From Rossellomorea pakistanensis (GTDB lineage: Bacteria > Bacillota > Bacilli > Bacillales > Bacillaceae_B), in assembly GCF_016908495.1 (NCBI RefSeq), contig NZ_JAFBDZ010000001.1, positions 744,001 through 808,000 on the forward strand: a stretch of 64,000 bases of DNA, read 5' to 3'. Within the stretch, counting starts at the first letter, position 1, and the number at the start of each line of letters is the position of its first letter. Positions 34,997 to 43,831 of the stretch are shown here, piece after piece. A program made the translations under genes and the position numbers. Under the pieces are notes generated by a model. It worked only from the letters and a program-made list of their open reading frames with translations. It did no database searches and had not been told where the DNA came from.

Positions 34997-35488
34997 TCAA
35001 GATGAATACGGTATTTCATCTAAAGTTTGGAGAAGATGCCGGACAAGTGCTGGTAATTCATCAATCATTTCTTCTGTTATAAATCTGTCAAAATGCACTA
35101 CGGCTCTACAAGCTGAAGGCTTTTTGTTGGAATAAACCTCAAGCCATTCAATCTCTCTAGCTTCCCATGAACGAAGTAAATATTCATAATGATTTTTTGT
35201 TAAACACCCTTCTTTTCCTTCATATGATATTTGAATGGAGGCACCCCGTTCTCTTTTTTTAAATAATAATTCACCTGATAATTCTTCTAATCCTGCTGAA
35301 AGTTCAATTTTAGCATGAACAGCCATTTGTATACGTGAGTGGAAATAAATAGAATAGGTTCTTGAAAGGGAAGCGAGATCTACTAGATCTTTACGATTGA
35401 CAATTTTTAATTCACCATTTAACTCGAGATCATACACAGCCCCTTCTAAGACTACTTTTAAATTGTCAAATGCAGTAGGGTCGAACAT
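34997..35488 (-). CDS. Uncharacterised conserved-looking protein
   Basis: This 163-residue cytoplasmic protein begins MFDPTAFDNLKVVLEGAVYD. It has a mixed alpha/beta pattern, no membrane segment and no cysteine-rich site. The C-terminal part is helical (FITEEMIDELPALVRHLL). A GGAGG site precedes the ATG. It sits 29 bp upstream of degV on the same strand, so the two are probably co-transcribed. I do not recognise the family with confidence. Confidence 0.7.
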   Translation of the reverse strand: MFDPTAFDNLKVVLEGAVYDLELNGELKIVNRKDLVDLASLSRTYSIYFHSRIQMAVHAKIELSAGLEELSGELLFKKRERGASIQISYEGKEGCLTKNHYEYLLRSWEAREIEWLEVYSNKKPSACRAVVHFDRFITEEMIDELPALVRHLLQTLDEIPYSS

Positions 35489-35514
35489 AGTTCCTCCTCA
35501 AATATGTACTTTAA

Positions 35515-35631
35515 ACAGGGCTGTCCCATAAGGGTTAGGAACGCTATGATTGTTTATAAATAGAAGATACCTTAAAGGTTTCAGCTATATAGAAGATGTG
35601 GTTCCTTCTCCCTTGGTATTAGGACAACCAT
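35515..35631. repeat. Palindromic repeat family A, copy 7
   Basis: This 117-bp copy has outer words GGGCTGTCCCATAAGGG and TATTAGGACAACC, middle TTAGGAACGC/GTGGTTCCTT and inner TATAAATAGAAG/CTATATAGAAG. It lies directly downstream of fhs. Confidence 0.75.
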
Positions 35632-35639
35632 AATTTTTT

Positions 35640-37337
35640 CTAGAATAATCCAATTGCCTTTCCTTGTTCATCAACATCCATTTGATACGCTGCTGGTTGG
35701 CTAGGTAGCCCGGGCATCGTCATAACTTCTCCTGTTAAGGCCACAATAAAGCCCGCTCCAATTTTTGGTCGTAATTCACGGATCGTAATAATGAAATCCT
35801 CAGGTCTTCCTAAATTCTTTGCATCATCTGATAAAGAATATTGTGTTTTCGCCATACAGACAGGTAAATGGGCCCATTCAAATTTATCAATTTCATTTAA
35901 TTGTTTTTTTGCTTTTACGGAGAATTCTACATTTTTTGCCCCATAAACATTTATTGCAATTGTTTTAATTTTTTCTTCTATACTTGTTTCTTCATTATAT
36001 AAATGATTGAAATGATTGAAATGATTCTCATGCTTATCGATTATTTTAAGTACCTTTTGTGCTAAGTCGAGACCACCTTTTCCACCATGCTCCCAAACCT
36101 CAGTTAAAGATACAGCAACACCTTGGTCTTCACACCATTTTTGCAGTGCATTCAATTCTAAATCAGTGTCCGTTATAAAACGATTAATCGCAATAACAAA
36201 TGGAACTCCAAATTTCTCAAGGGTTTCCATATGTTTTTTTAAATTTTGAAGCCCTTTTTCTAAGGCCTGTAAATCTTCCGTATTTAAATCTCCTTTACTT
36301 TGCCCACCATGCATTTTTAATGCACGGACTGTGGCAACGAGTACAACCGCATCAGGGTGAGCACCTAATGCACGGGTTTTAATATTTAAGAATTTCTCAG
36401 CTCCAAGATCTGCTCCAAAACCTGCTTCGGTTACGACAATATCAGAGAGCTTTAATGCGGCATTAGTGGCCATCACACTATTACAACCATGAGCAATATT
36501 GGCAAACGGACCTCCATGAATGAGGGCAGGTGTGTGCTCAATGGTTTGAACTAAATTAGGTTTTAATGCGTCTTTTAAAAGGAGCGTTAATGCACCTTCC
36601 ACTCCTAAGTCTTTAACAGTAACTGGGGTTCTGTCATATTTATAGCCTATCACCATACTTGAAAGACGTTTCTTTAAATCCTGTAAATCTTTACTTAAAC
36701 AAAGTACAGCCATAATTTCAGAAGCAACCGTAATATCGAAACCATCTTCACGTGGGACGCCTTGTACAGGGCCACCCAGCCCAATAACGACCTGTCTCAA
36801 AGCTCTATCATTCATATCTATAGATCTTTTCCAAGTAATTCTTCTCGCATCTATTCCTAAAGCATTCCCTTGGTGTATATGATTATCGATGAGAGCAGAA
36901 AGGGCATTATTTGCCGTAGTAATAGCGTGGATATCACCTGTAAAATGCAGATTTATATCCTCCATTGGAAGGACTTGTGCATAACCTCCTCCAGTCGCCC
37001 CACCTTTCATCCCCATTGTTGGACCAAGGGAAGGTTCACGCATCGCAATCATTGCCTTTTCTCCTAATAAATTGAAAGCATCACCTAAACCAACAGTCAC
37101 AGTGGATTTACCTTCTCCTGCTGGTGTGGGATTTATCGATGTTACTAGTACAAGTTTCCCGTTTTTAACATCTTTCATTTGGCTCATTGCTTCATATGTA
37201 ATCTTCGCTTTATAGGGTCCATATAATTCGATATCCTCTTGTTTTAAACCTATTAGTTCAGCAATTTCATTTATCGGTTTTAATTTCGAGGCTTGAGCAA
37301 TTTCAATATCTGATTGGTGTTTAGCGCGTACTGACAT
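35640..37337 (-). CDS. fhs: Formate-tetrahydrofolate ligase
   Basis: This 565-residue enzyme forms 10-formyl-THF from formate, THF and ATP. The ATP-binding loop [16 protein letters not shown] (about 69-84), [20 protein letters not shown] and the C-terminal [12 protein letters not shown] are all typical. I start at ATG 37337 ([10 protein letters not shown]), because GGAGG lies 8 nt upstream and the earlier ATG overlaps it. It joins thyA and dfrA as a one-carbon-metabolism gene in this window. B. subtilis lacks Fhs, as far as I recall. Confidence 0.96.
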   Translation of the reverse strand: MSVRAKHQSDIEIAQASKLKPINEIAELIGLKQEDIELYGPYKAKITYEAMSQMKDVKNGKLVLVTSINPTPAGEGKSTVTVGLGDAFNLLGEKAMIAMREPSLGPTMGMKGGATGGGYAQVLPMEDINLHFTGDIHAITTANNALSALIDNHIHQGNALGIDARRITWKRSIDMNDRALRQVVIGLGGPVQGVPREDGFDITVASEIMAVLCLSKDLQDLKKRLSSMVIGYKYDRTPVTVKDLGVEGALTLLLKDALKPNLVQTIEHTPALIHGGPFANIAHGCNSVMATNAALKLSDIVVTEAGFGADLGAEKFLNIKTRALGAHPDAVVLVATVRALKMHGGQSKGDLNTEDLQALEKGLQNLKKHMETLEKFGVPFVIAINRFITDTDLELNALQKWCEDQGVAVSLTEVWEHGGKGGLDLAQKVLKIIDKHENHFNHFNHLYNEETSIEEKIKTIAINVYGAKNVEFSVKAKKQLNEIDKFEWAHLPVCMAKTQYSLSDDAKNLGRPEDFIITIRELRPKIGAGFIVALTGEVMTMPGLPSQPAAYQMDVDEQGKAIGLF

Positions 37338-37459
37338 TCTCTTTTCCTCCATTTATGTATCTTTTTTCTCATCTTATCATTCCACAGGATTCTTGTGTGA
37401 AAATTTTCTGATGCACTCATCTATTTTTTACAAAAAAACAGGATTCTGTTTATACAAAA

Positions 37460-37488
37460 TTTACAAAAAATTTGTAATCTAATAGTAT
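37460..37488 (+). promoter_or_regulatory. SigA promoter for ugtP
   Basis: TTTACA (37460-37465) and TAGTAT (37483-37488) are 17 bp apart. They lie 39 bp ahead of the ugtP ATG and point at it. Confidence 0.6.
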
Positions 37489-37527
37489 CGGGCGTAATAA
37501 AATCATTCTATACAAAGGGGGCATTGC

Positions 37528-38682
37528 ATGTACCAGAATGAATCGATTTTAATTTTAACGGCACAATATGGTGAGGGACATATCCAAACAGCCCAAACCG
37601 TGGCAAGTACTTTTCTTGAAAAAGGCTTTACCAACGTCCATATTATTGATCTATACGGAGAAGCTTATCCAGCTATACATTTATTCACACAGGGACTATT
37701 AAAGAAAAGTTTTACGAAGTTTGGAGCTCCCTTATATAAGATGTTTTATTATGGAACAGATAAGCTTTCTTCGAAAGGATTAGCTTATTTTTATCAGCAT
37801 CTCGGAAAAAAGAGATTATTGCAATTACTACAAACCTATCAACCATCGTTCATCCTAACTACTTTTCCTTTAAATGCTAGCGCGTACTTAAGGAATAAGA
37901 CAAAATTACATATTCCTACATTTACGATTATTACAGATTATTGTGCTCATCCACTATGGACCCATCCTATGATTGAAAGATATTATGTTGCTTCACACAA
38001 TGTTAAAGAAACATTGATCCGATATGGAATTAAAGAAAAACGTATACTTATAACGGGTATTCCTATTCGATCTACGTTTACTCACTCTACTCAGCGAATC
38101 TCCAATCATTATAAGAAATTTAATTTAGATGAAAACAAAAAAACAATTACGATCTTTGGGGGTGGATTTGGAATCATCCCAAAAGTTCAAAAGCTAATTA
38201 AAGAATTAGAGAGCTACGCAGAGATTCAATTGGTTATTATCTGCGGAAAAAATATAACACTAAAAGAGCGCTTAGATCAAATAAACCATAATGGAAATGT
38301 GCATGTTTATGGATATATCGACAACATTCATGAACTGTTTTCCATAACAGATTGCCTTGTCTCAAAGGCTGGTGCAATCTCATTAACTGAAGCTGTTTCA
38401 ATGAAAATACCCATTGTTCTCTTCCGGCCAAATCCGGGACAAGAAATGGAAAATGCACGTTATTTCCAACACAATCATGCAGCAATGATTGCTAATAAAG
38501 TTGAAGATATTATTGAAGGTATTTATAAATCAGTATTTGATGAAGACTATCGCAGAAAGATTAAGAAAAGTCATTCCTGTATCTATAAGGAAAGTGCAGC
38601 TAGCAAAATTCAAGAAGATATAACATCCTATTTATCCATAAAAAATCGGCAGACTCATTTTGCAAAGGTGAACTCAGAATAG
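37528..38682 (+). CDS. ugtP: Processive diacylglycerol glucosyltransferase (UgtP/YpfP family)
   Basis: This 384-residue GT28-type glycosyltransferase adds glucose to diacylglycerol, giving the lipid anchor of lipoteichoic acid. The N-terminal domain (QYGEGHIQTAQ) and C-terminal nucleotide-sugar site (GGGFGIIPK, then KAGAISLTEAVS, PNPGQEMENARY) fit. The usual GxGH loop reads GEGHIQTA here. Length is close to B. subtilis UgtP (382). An AAGGGGG site precedes the ATG. It acts at the inner membrane surface. Confidence 0.92.
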   Translation: MYQNESILILTAQYGEGHIQTAQTVASTFLEKGFTNVHIIDLYGEAYPAIHLFTQGLLKKSFTKFGAPLYKMFYYGTDKLSSKGLAYFYQHLGKKRLLQLLQTYQPSFILTTFPLNASAYLRNKTKLHIPTFTIITDYCAHPLWTHPMIERYYVASHNVKETLIRYGIKEKRILITGIPIRSTFTHSTQRISNHYKKFNLDENKKTITIFGGGFGIIPKVQKLIKELESYAEIQLVIICGKNITLKERLDQINHNGNVHVYGYIDNIHELFSITDCLVSKAGAISLTEAVSMKIPIVLFRPNPGQEMENARYFQHNHAAMIANKVEDIIEGIYKSVFDEDYRRKIKKSHSCIYKESAASKIQEDITSYLSIKNRQTHFAKVNSE

Positions 38683-38702
38683 TAATGAATACACTGAATA
38701 TA

Positions 38703-38785
38703 AGATGTCAGGAACCACATTTTTTCATAGAAGATTTCACTAAAGATCTTCTTAAGTAAATATCAATGTGGTTCCCTACCTCCTA
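38703..38785. repeat. Palindromic repeat family A, copy 8 (core only)
   Basis: This 83-bp copy has only the core: GATGTCAGGAACCACA pairs with TGTGGTTCCCTACCTCC, around CATAGAAGAT/GATCTTCTTA. The outer GGGCTGTCCC arms are missing. It lies between convergent ugtP and AIM24 genes and is probably a bidirectional terminator. Confidence 0.65.
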
Positions 38786-38800
38786 AGAAAAGCTCATTAT

Positions 38801-39496
38801 TTAGCTTTGTTGACTAAAGTACACTTCTTCAAATGGCTGTACTACCACAAAGCCTTCCCCCTCAAATTTCATTTGCACTGATTCACCGCTTCCCCTCCCT
38901 AGAAATGTTTTAAGCGATACATCTGTGACAAATTCAGGCTGAAGATTTCCTGACCAAGCAACTGTGGCATTCGGGTCGGTATAAACAGGTTGACCAGGGT
39001 TTACTAAAAGTGTTAATGGTTCATAGTGTGATGTAATAGCAACAAGTCCGGTTCCTTCGATTCTGACATTAAAAAGCCCTCCTGAAAGCATTCCTGCTAC
39101 CTTCCTCATCATCTTAATATCCCATTCTAACGAAGGGTCAAAAGCTAATAGATCGTTTCCATTAACGTATATTGATTCACCTTGAAGCTTAAGAATAGAG
39201 ATTTTCTTTCCTTGATCGGCTAAATAAAGCTTTCCATTTCCATTTGCCTTCATTAATGAAGTTCCTTCACCAGATAAAGCTTTTTTGAAAAGCTTACCAA
39301 TACCGTGCTCTAAGACCCCTTCTCTTTCAAACTTAATTTGACCACGGTAAGAAACCATCGCCCCAGCCTTGGCCCATACTTGACCTTGCAAATTAACTTC
39401 AAGCATCCGTGGTGTTTCCAATTCAAAATACCCTTGACCCTTGTCTTCTTGCTTTGTTTGATTAATAAATTCGTCTATTGAATATCTTTGTTCCAT
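38801..39496 (-). CDS. AIM24 family protein
   Basis: This 231-residue beta-rich protein has the AIM24/TIGR00266 pattern: ELETPRMLEVNLQGQVWAKAG, MVSYRGQIKFE, then EGTGLVAITSHYEPL. The family forms a tryptophan-RNA-attenuator-like fold; its role in bacteria is unknown. I start at ATG 39496, with GGAGG 7 nt upstream; the GTG just above is also in frame. It is co-directional with the methyltransferase 17 bp upstream. Confidence 0.9.
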   Translation of the reverse strand: MEQRYSIDEFINQTKQEDKGQGYFELETPRMLEVNLQGQVWAKAGAMVSYRGQIKFEREGVLEHGIGKLFKKALSGEGTSLMKANGNGKLYLADQGKKISILKLQGESIYVNGNDLLAFDPSLEWDIKMMRKVAGMLSGGLFNVRIEGTGLVAITSHYEPLTLLVNPGQPVYTDPNATVAWSGNLQPEFVTDVSLKTFLGRGSGESVQMKFEGEGFVVVQPFEEVYFSQQS

Positions 39497-39513
39497 CACT
39501 TTACCTCCAATTA

Positions 39514-40194
39514 TTATTGAATTCGTTGAAATATAAACAATGTCATGAATGTTAGAGATTGCTTTAGTTCATTTGATAAGCTTTCAGTCAAGCTAGGTTT
39601 AACACCCTTCTTGTAAACCCAATGTTCATCAATTTTTTCCCAACCATTTTGAACAACTAATTCTTCTAATTCCCAAGGCATCATCGTATTACAAATTACT
39701 TCTTCTCTTCTTAATCTAGGAAAAGCATTTTTCCTTGGATGCGCTGTAGGTCCTAATATCCCAATACAGACTAGTCCTTTTAATTTCACAATACGTCTAA
39801 TCTCTTCAAGTGAATGCAAAGGATCACTTGTCCACTCTAGAGAATTAATCGCCATAGCCCCGTCAAAGGATTCTTCATCAAAAGGAATATTTGAGAGGTC
39901 TCCCTGTACAAATTTCAATCTTTCTTTTTCTTGTTTTCTTGCTAGATCTATCATTTTTTGAGAAAGATCTATCCCTGTAACAGAATATCCTTCTTCCCAT
40001 AGACGAAAAGAGCCATACCCATCCCCACATCCAAGATCCGCAATCTTGGAACCTTTTGGTATATGTAATTTTATAAATGGGACGATGTCCTTTCGACTAC
40101 CTTCATGCCAATTACTAATGCTTTTGCTATGCCAAGAGGCAGCATTTTCATCCCATTTTTCTTTTGCATTAAGATGCCATTGATTTCTTGTCAT
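39514..40194 (-). CDS. Class I SAM-dependent methyltransferase
   Basis: This 226-residue protein begins MTRNQWHLNAKEKWDENAAS. The SAM motif I is IADLGCGDGYGS, motif II GIDLS, and the motif IV region AINSLEWTSD. Its type is UbiE/YcgJ-like and the substrate is not predictable. I start at ATG 40194, with AAGGTG upstream; a longer frame adds residues without homology. It ends 17 bp before the AIM24 gene. Confidence 0.87.
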   Translation of the reverse strand: MTRNQWHLNAKEKWDENAASWHSKSISNWHEGSRKDIVPFIKLHIPKGSKIADLGCGDGYGSFRLWEEGYSVTGIDLSQKMIDLARKQEKERLKFVQGDLSNIPFDEESFDGAMAINSLEWTSDPLHSLEEIRRIVKLKGLVCIGILGPTAHPRKNAFPRLRREEVICNTMMPWELEELVVQNGWEKIDEHWVYKKGVKPSLTESLSNELKQSLTFMTLFIFQRIQ

Positions 40195-40336
40195 TTTTAC
40201 ACCTTCAACTTTCTTTGACATTTTCTCTACTATTATCAATTCTGAATTTCTCAGGAAAAATCCTTCTATGATTTTTAGATTCATCATTTTTGACCATAAT
40301 AATGATGAAATCCGGGTTCAAAGGAGTTGAATTATT

Positions 40337-40555
40337 TTGGAAGAAATCATTAAAGTTCAAAGAAATGTGAATGGAGATATCATCAATTTCCAAACCTCAT
40401 CTGGAAGGATCATTTCTTATCGGAAAGCTGCACTTGAGGTAGAAGAAGGTCTGATTACAGGTATTGACATTAGAGAGGATGAAGAAGGATATCCTCATTT
40501 AACAAATACACTTTCTGAAGATGAAAATTTCTCCAGTTATCCCACTATATTTTAG
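40337..40555 (+). CDS. DUF3892 family small protein
   Basis: This 72-residue protein starts at TTG 40337 (EEIIKVQRNVNGDIINFQTS), with AAGGAG 10 nt upstream. The pattern KVQRNxNGDI...TSSGRI...G...GIDIREDEEG is typical of DUF3892, a small beta-rich family common in Bacilli. The end (SEDENFSSYPTIF) is acidic. Function unknown. A hairpin terminator follows within 27 bp. Confidence 0.8.
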   Translation: MEEIIKVQRNVNGDIINFQTSSGRIISYRKAALEVEEGLITGIDIREDEEGYPHLTNTLSEDENFSSYPTIF

Positions 40556-40581
40556 GTTAATTCTTTATTTTATGAAAAACA

Positions 40582-40623
40582 AAAAGCTGATGAGAAAGGG
40601 TTATTCCTTTTCACATCAGCTTT
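40582..40623. terminator. Bidirectional terminator between DUF3892 gene and mntR
   Basis: AAAGCTGATGAGAAAGG pairs with CCTTTTCACATCAGCTTT around a short loop between convergent genes; A- and T-rich flanks occur on the two sides. Confidence 0.85.
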
Positions 40624-40633
40624 ATTACGTACA

Positions 40634-41053
40634 TCAAGCATCATTTTTTTCTTGTATGATCTTTAAATCACTTATTCGACTATTATTCTCTTCAAAATAT
40701 TGAACTAGATCTCCAATACGATCGATTGAGTCCCAGCTTAAGTGATGTTCAATACCTTCAACATCCTCATAAATATTTTCCTCTTTTACACCAATGACAC
40801 GCAAGAACTGCTCTAATAGTTCATGTCTGTAAACCAATCGTTTTCCAATTTTATTGCCTTTTGAAGTTAGGACTAGTCCACGATATTTTTCATATACTAG
40901 ATAGTCGTCTTTATCTAATTTCTGTACCATCTTCGTTACTGAGGAGGGATGGACTGAAAGTGATTCTGCAATATCAGATACTCTTGCATATCCTTTATTT
41001 TCAATAAGTAAATAAATTTGTTCTATATAATCCTCCATACTCGGTGTAGGCAT
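40634..41053 (-). CDS. mntR: Manganese-dependent transcription regulator MntR
   Basis: This 139-residue DtxR-family repressor controls manganese uptake genes in Bacillus. The winged helix [20 protein letters not shown] (about 24-43) and the metal ligands [11 protein letters not shown] (Glu/His region near 95-105) match B. subtilis MntR almost word for word. I start at ATG 41053 ([12 protein letters not shown]), with GGAGG 7 nt upstream. Confidence 0.96.
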   Translation of the reverse strand: MPTPSMEDYIEQIYLLIENKGYARVSDIAESLSVHPSSVTKMVQKLDKDDYLVYEKYRGLVLTSKGNKIGKRLVYRHELLEQFLRVIGVKEENIYEDVEGIEHHLSWDSIDRIGDLVQYFEENNSRISDLKIIQEKNDA

Positions 41054-41279
41054 TCCGCACCCTCCAAATTCCGTCAAATATCATTAAAAGTTTACTATAC
41101 ATACGGAATGAATACAACCCAGAGGTTATTTATTATATTTGTTCATATTTACTAGATAACGGCTGTTATTTTTCACTAACATTTAAATATTCCCTAATAC
41201 AATATTTATAAATATTCTGAATTTTTATTAACAGGTTCATTAAAAAAGAAAATTCTCTGAAAAAATAATCTTCCTTTTC

Positions 41280-41309
41280 TTGACTCTCAATCGTTGCATA
41301 TTGTATATT
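41280..41309 (+). promoter_or_regulatory. Promoter of the cold-shock gene with long leader
   Basis: TTGACT (41280-41285) and TATATT (41304-41309) are 18 bp apart. Transcription would begin near 41316, giving a leader of about 90 nt before the csp ATG. Long structured leaders are typical of cold-shock mRNAs. A small hairpin AAGCACAAATGTGCTT lies in the leader at 41364-41379. No gene is credible on either strand of 41054-41404. Confidence 0.6.
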
Positions 41310-41404
41310 AGAATCATCATTTAACAGATCTTTCATGTTTTGTTCAGTGATAATATTTTGCCTAAGCACAAATGTGCTTCACAGATTTAGGAGGATTAAG
41401 AAAT

Positions 41405-41605
41405 ATGCAAAACGGTAAAGTAAAATGGTTTAATAATGAAAAAGGATTTGGCTTTATTGAAGTTGAAGGTGGAGACGATGTATTCGTACATTTCACTGCA
41501 ATTGAAGGAGAAGGATTTAAATCTTTAGAAGAAGGTCAAGAGGTTTCATTTGAAATTGTTGAAGGTAACCGTGGACCTCAAGCTGCTAACGTAGTTAAAT
41601 TATAA
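41405..41605 (+). CDS. Cold-shock protein (CspB/CspD type)
   Basis: This 66-residue OB-fold protein, [20 protein letters not shown]..., carries both RNA-binding motifs KGFGFIEV and DVFVHFTAI. It binds single-stranded RNA and DNA as an RNA chaperone at low temperature. I start at ATG 41405, with AGGAGG upstream; the open frame begins 11 codons earlier inside the leader. Many paralogs are normal in Bacillus, so I give no symbol. Confidence 0.97.
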   Translation: MQNGKVKWFNNEKGFGFIEVEGGDDVFVHFTAIEGEGFKSLEEGQEVSFEIVEGNRGPQAANVVKL

Positions 41606-41625
41606 TCAATCAAACAAAAAATACA

Positions 41626-41668
41626 CGAAAAGGGTTGACCGTTATTCGGTCAACCCTTTCTTTCTATA
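41626..41668 (+). terminator. Terminator of the cold-shock gene
   Basis: AAAGGGTTGACC and GGTCAACCCTTT form a perfect stem with a 7-nt loop, followed by CTTTCT. Confidence 0.88.
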
Positions 41669-41696
41669 ATTTCAACCTATTATAAGAAACTCAATT

Positions 41697-41900
41697 TCAG
41701 GAAAGTTTTTCTCCCAATTTTTTTAATTGTTGCCCGACCGTACATTTTTGTATACAGAAGCGATGTGCTTCTGTTTTCCCATAATCTTTTCGAAAATGTG
41801 ACTTTAATAAGCAGTCATGACAATACGTATTTAATAATTCATTCACCCCTTGTATGACTTTTTTACGATCCACAGTACTCAACCCTTTCACCCCTGACAT
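41697..41900 (-). CDS. ypeQ: Zinc-finger protein YpeQ
   Basis: This 67-residue protein has a C2HC-like pattern: YCHDC, then H and CIQKC (RFCIQKCTVGQQLKKLG), typical of the small YpeQ/zf-C2HCIx2C family. Its ATG overlaps the ypeP stop by one nucleotide (TAATG), so the two genes are coupled. The first residues (MSGVKGLSTVD) may not all belong to the protein. Function is unknown; nucleic-acid binding is plausible. Confidence 0.87.
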   Translation of the reverse strand: MSGVKGLSTVDRKKVIQGVNELLNTYCHDCLLKSHFRKDYGKTEAHRFCIQKCTVGQQLKKLGEKLS

Positions 41901-42559
41901 TATTCTCTTATTTTCGATTCACTTTCAATCTGTGTTCCTTCTAGCGCTTGGTTAGCTAATTGGTCCGCTTCTTTATTTTGTTTCCTTGGAATTAATTCAT
42001 ACCTCGGTTTAAGTTTCAATTGATCCAATTTAGCTTCAATTCGGTCTAACCATTCATTTAATACCTTTTCAAAACATGGCCACTCTCCTTGAAGCTGCAT
42101 TAATACAACTTGAGAGTCCCCTTTTATTGTCAAAGGCATGTGATGGACTCCTAGTTCTTCAAGAACAGTTAGACTTGCATAAAGAGCTGCATATTCTGCC
42201 TCATTGTTATTTTCAAGCTCTTCTAAACGCTCATTTTTTCTAACTCTCCATTTCTGACCATTTTTCTCATAATAAACGACCATTCCTAGACCCGATAATG
42301 ATGATTGTATATCAAACCCACCATCAAAATAAACTGTTATGTTTTCAGGCGCTTGATCGAGTTCTACCTCTAGTTTTTGAAATTCTTTAGGGGTCCATTC
42401 ATTTCCCATTTCGTCCTCAATAATAAGGTCTAGTACACGACCAGTCTTTGATATATCATTCATTAAACTAATAATCATTTTTCTTTGTAACCATTGGGAT
42501 TCAAACCATACAGGCTCTATTTTCTTCCCTTTATATTTCCATTTTATTCTCATTTGCAT
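41900..42559 (-). CDS. ypeP: RNase H-like protein YpeP
   Basis: This 219-residue protein has a family-specific N-terminal region (1-70) and an RNase HI-like fold from about 72. The acidic catalytic residues are present: D in YFDGGF, E in NNNEAEYAAL, D in IKGDSQVVL and D in NKEADQLA. B. subtilis YpeP/YpdQ relatives were reported to lack detectable RNase H activity, so activity here is not certain. GAGGAG lies 11 nt before the ATG. Confidence 0.88.
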   Translation of the reverse strand: MQMRIKWKYKGKKIEPVWFESQWLQRKMIISLMNDISKTGRVLDLIIEDEMGNEWTPKEFQKLEVELDQAPENITVYFDGGFDIQSSLSGLGMVVYYEKNGQKWRVRKNERLEELENNNEAEYAALYASLTVLEELGVHHMPLTIKGDSQVVLMQLQGEWPCFEKVLNEWLDRIEAKLDQLKLKPRYELIPRKQNKEADQLANQALEGTQIESESKIRE

Positions 42560-42589
42560 GATAATCGATTCTCCTCACTGAACAGTTAT

Positions 42590-42618
42590 TTGTTCTTTTC
42601 ACTTTTTGTATGTATAAT
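42590..42618 (+). promoter_or_regulatory. SigA promoter for the preQ1-controlled ypdP
   Basis: TTGTTC (42590-42595) and TATAAT (42613-42618) are separated by 17 bp. They lie 27 bp ahead of the preQ1 riboswitch, so the aptamer is at the start of the transcript. Confidence 0.7.
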
Positions 42619-42644
42619 GTATTCTGGTCAATTTCATACATTTC

Positions 42645-42684
42645 TTGCGGTTCGAAAATTCCCGCGTTATCAAAACTAGGAGGT
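42645..42684 (+). ncRNA. PreQ1-I riboswitch controlling translation of ypdP
   Basis: The sequence reads TTGCGGTTCGAAAATTCCCG, then CGTTATCAAAACTAGGAGG. A GCGG/CCGC stem (42647-42650 with 42662-42665) carries the loop, and the A-rich tail CAAAACTA fits the pseudoknot of class I preQ1 aptamers. The tail runs straight into the AGGAGG ribosome binding site of ypdP, so ligand binding should hide that site and lower translation. The following transporter gene makes biological sense. Confidence 0.8.
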
Positions 42685-42690
42685 ATAAAA

Positions 42691-43398
42691 ATGTTTAATG
42701 AATGGTTTGGACTATTATTTGTCCTTATTAATTTTTTTCTTGTACTAGCGATGTATCGATTATTCGGTAAAACAGGACTTTTTGCTTGGATTGGCATTTC
42801 AACCATTTTAGCCAACCTACAAGTGGTAAAGACAATTGAAATATTTGGGCTTACGGCTACACTTGGAAACGCAATGTACGGTACAGCGTTTTTAGTTACT
42901 GATATTCTTAATGAAAAATACGGTCGAAAGGAAGCTCAAAAAGCGGTTTGGCTTGGATTTTTCACTTTATTGACCATGACTGTTATTATGCAGATGGCGC
43001 TCTTATTCAATCCTCATCCCGATGATTTTGCACAAGAATCATTAGCCACTATTTTTGGCCTTATACCAAGAATTGCCTTAGGGAGTCTCGCTGCATACTT
43101 AATAAGTCAATTTGCCGACGTTTATATTTTTTCCTATTTAAAAAATAAATTCCCCAAAGACTCACAATTTTGGATTCGAAATAATGGATCAACGATGATC
43201 AGTCAATTACTGGATACACTTGTATTCACATCCATAGCTTTTCTCGGTGAGTTTCCATTTGAAATATGGGTTGAGATCTTCCTTACTACTTATATTTTAA
43301 AATGGATTGTCTCAATACTCGACACCCCATTTGGCTATATCGCAAAACGATTCACATTTGTTGAGGATAAAGGTATAGTTAATGAAAAAAGAGTCTAG
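42691..43398 (+). CDS. ypdP: YpdP queuosine-precursor transporter (YhhQ family)
   Basis: This 235-residue integral membrane protein has about six helices and belongs to the YhhQ/QPTR family, which imports preQ0/preQ1. The family block NAMYGTAFLVTDILNEKYGRKEA is intact in two halves (NAMYGTAFLVTD, ILNEKYGRKEA). I start at ATG 42691 (MFNEWFGLLF), directly after the preQ1 riboswitch and AGGAGG. The longer frame from 42610 covers the promoter and aptamer, so it is not used. Confidence 0.93.
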   Translation: MFNEWFGLLFVLINFFLVLAMYRLFGKTGLFAWIGISTILANLQVVKTIEIFGLTATLGNAMYGTAFLVTDILNEKYGRKEAQKAVWLGFFTLLTMTVIMQMALLFNPHPDDFAQESLATIFGLIPRIALGSLAAYLISQFADVYIFSYLKNKFPKDSQFWIRNNGSTMISQLLDTLVFTSIAFLGEFPFEIWVEIFLTTYILKWIVSILDTPFGYIAKRFTFVEDKGIVNEKRV

Positions 43399-43418
43399 AA
43401 AAATCTAGCTCTTTTTTT
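43389..43418 (+). terminator. Terminator between ypdP and ypdQ
   Basis: AAGAGTCTAG pairs with CTAGCTCTT around AAAAAT, followed by seven T. It overlaps the end of ypdP. ypdQ begins 26 bp later, so it may have its own promoter or be read through. Confidence 0.75.
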
Positions 43419-43443
43419 CATTGGATTATTAAGAGGTGACGAT

Positions 43444-43830
43444 ATGATTGAAGTGTATATTGATGGTGCAAGTGCTGGAGATCCCGGTCTGAGTGGTGCT
43501 GGAATATTTATAAAAGGAAATGGTATCCTTGAGCACATTTCCATACCACTAGGGCAGATGGACAATCATAGTGCAGAATTTATGGCGTGTAAAATGGCAC
43601 TAGAAATTTGTATTGACAAACAATACACGGTTGTTTCATTTAGAAGTGATTCCCAAGCCGTCGTTCATGCTATTGAAAAAGAATATGTAAGGAATTCTGA
43701 ATATAAATTTCTCTTACAAGAAATCATTCATCTTTCTAAAGCTTTGGATTTATTCTTTATAAAATGGATTCCTAGCAAACAGAATCGAGTTGCGGATGAA
43801 TTAGCTCGTAAGGCAATAAGACAAAATTAA
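43444..43830 (+). CDS. ypdQ: RNase HI-like protein YpdQ
   Basis: This is a 128-residue single RNase HI fold. Candidate acidic residues are D in YIDGASAGDPG, E in NHSAEFMACKMA, D in FRSDSQAV and D in RVADELARKA. The protein is shorter than E. coli RNase HI and lacks its basic handle. Together with YpeP it is one of two RNase H-like proteins encoded within 2 kb. An AGAGGTGA site precedes the ATG. Confidence 0.9.
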   Translation: MIEVYIDGASAGDPGLSGAGIFIKGNGILEHISIPLGQMDNHSAEFMACKMALEICIDKQYTVVSFRSDSQAVVHAIEKEYVRNSEYKFLLQEIIHLSKALDLFFIKWIPSKQNRVADELARKAIRQN

Positions 43831-43831
43831 A

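Noticed and set aside
40205..40393. 62-residue minus-strand frame between the methyltransferase and DUF3892 genes
   Set aside because: It overlaps the DUF3892 start and ribosome binding site on the other strand and shows no homology.
41166..41369. 67-residue minus-strand frame next to the cold-shock gene
   Set aside because: It covers the csp promoter and leader on the other strand; its GTG start lacks a ribosome binding site.
42531..42815. 94-residue minus-strand frame over the preQ1 riboswitch
   Set aside because: Antisense to the promoter, aptamer and the first part of ypdP; no start signal.
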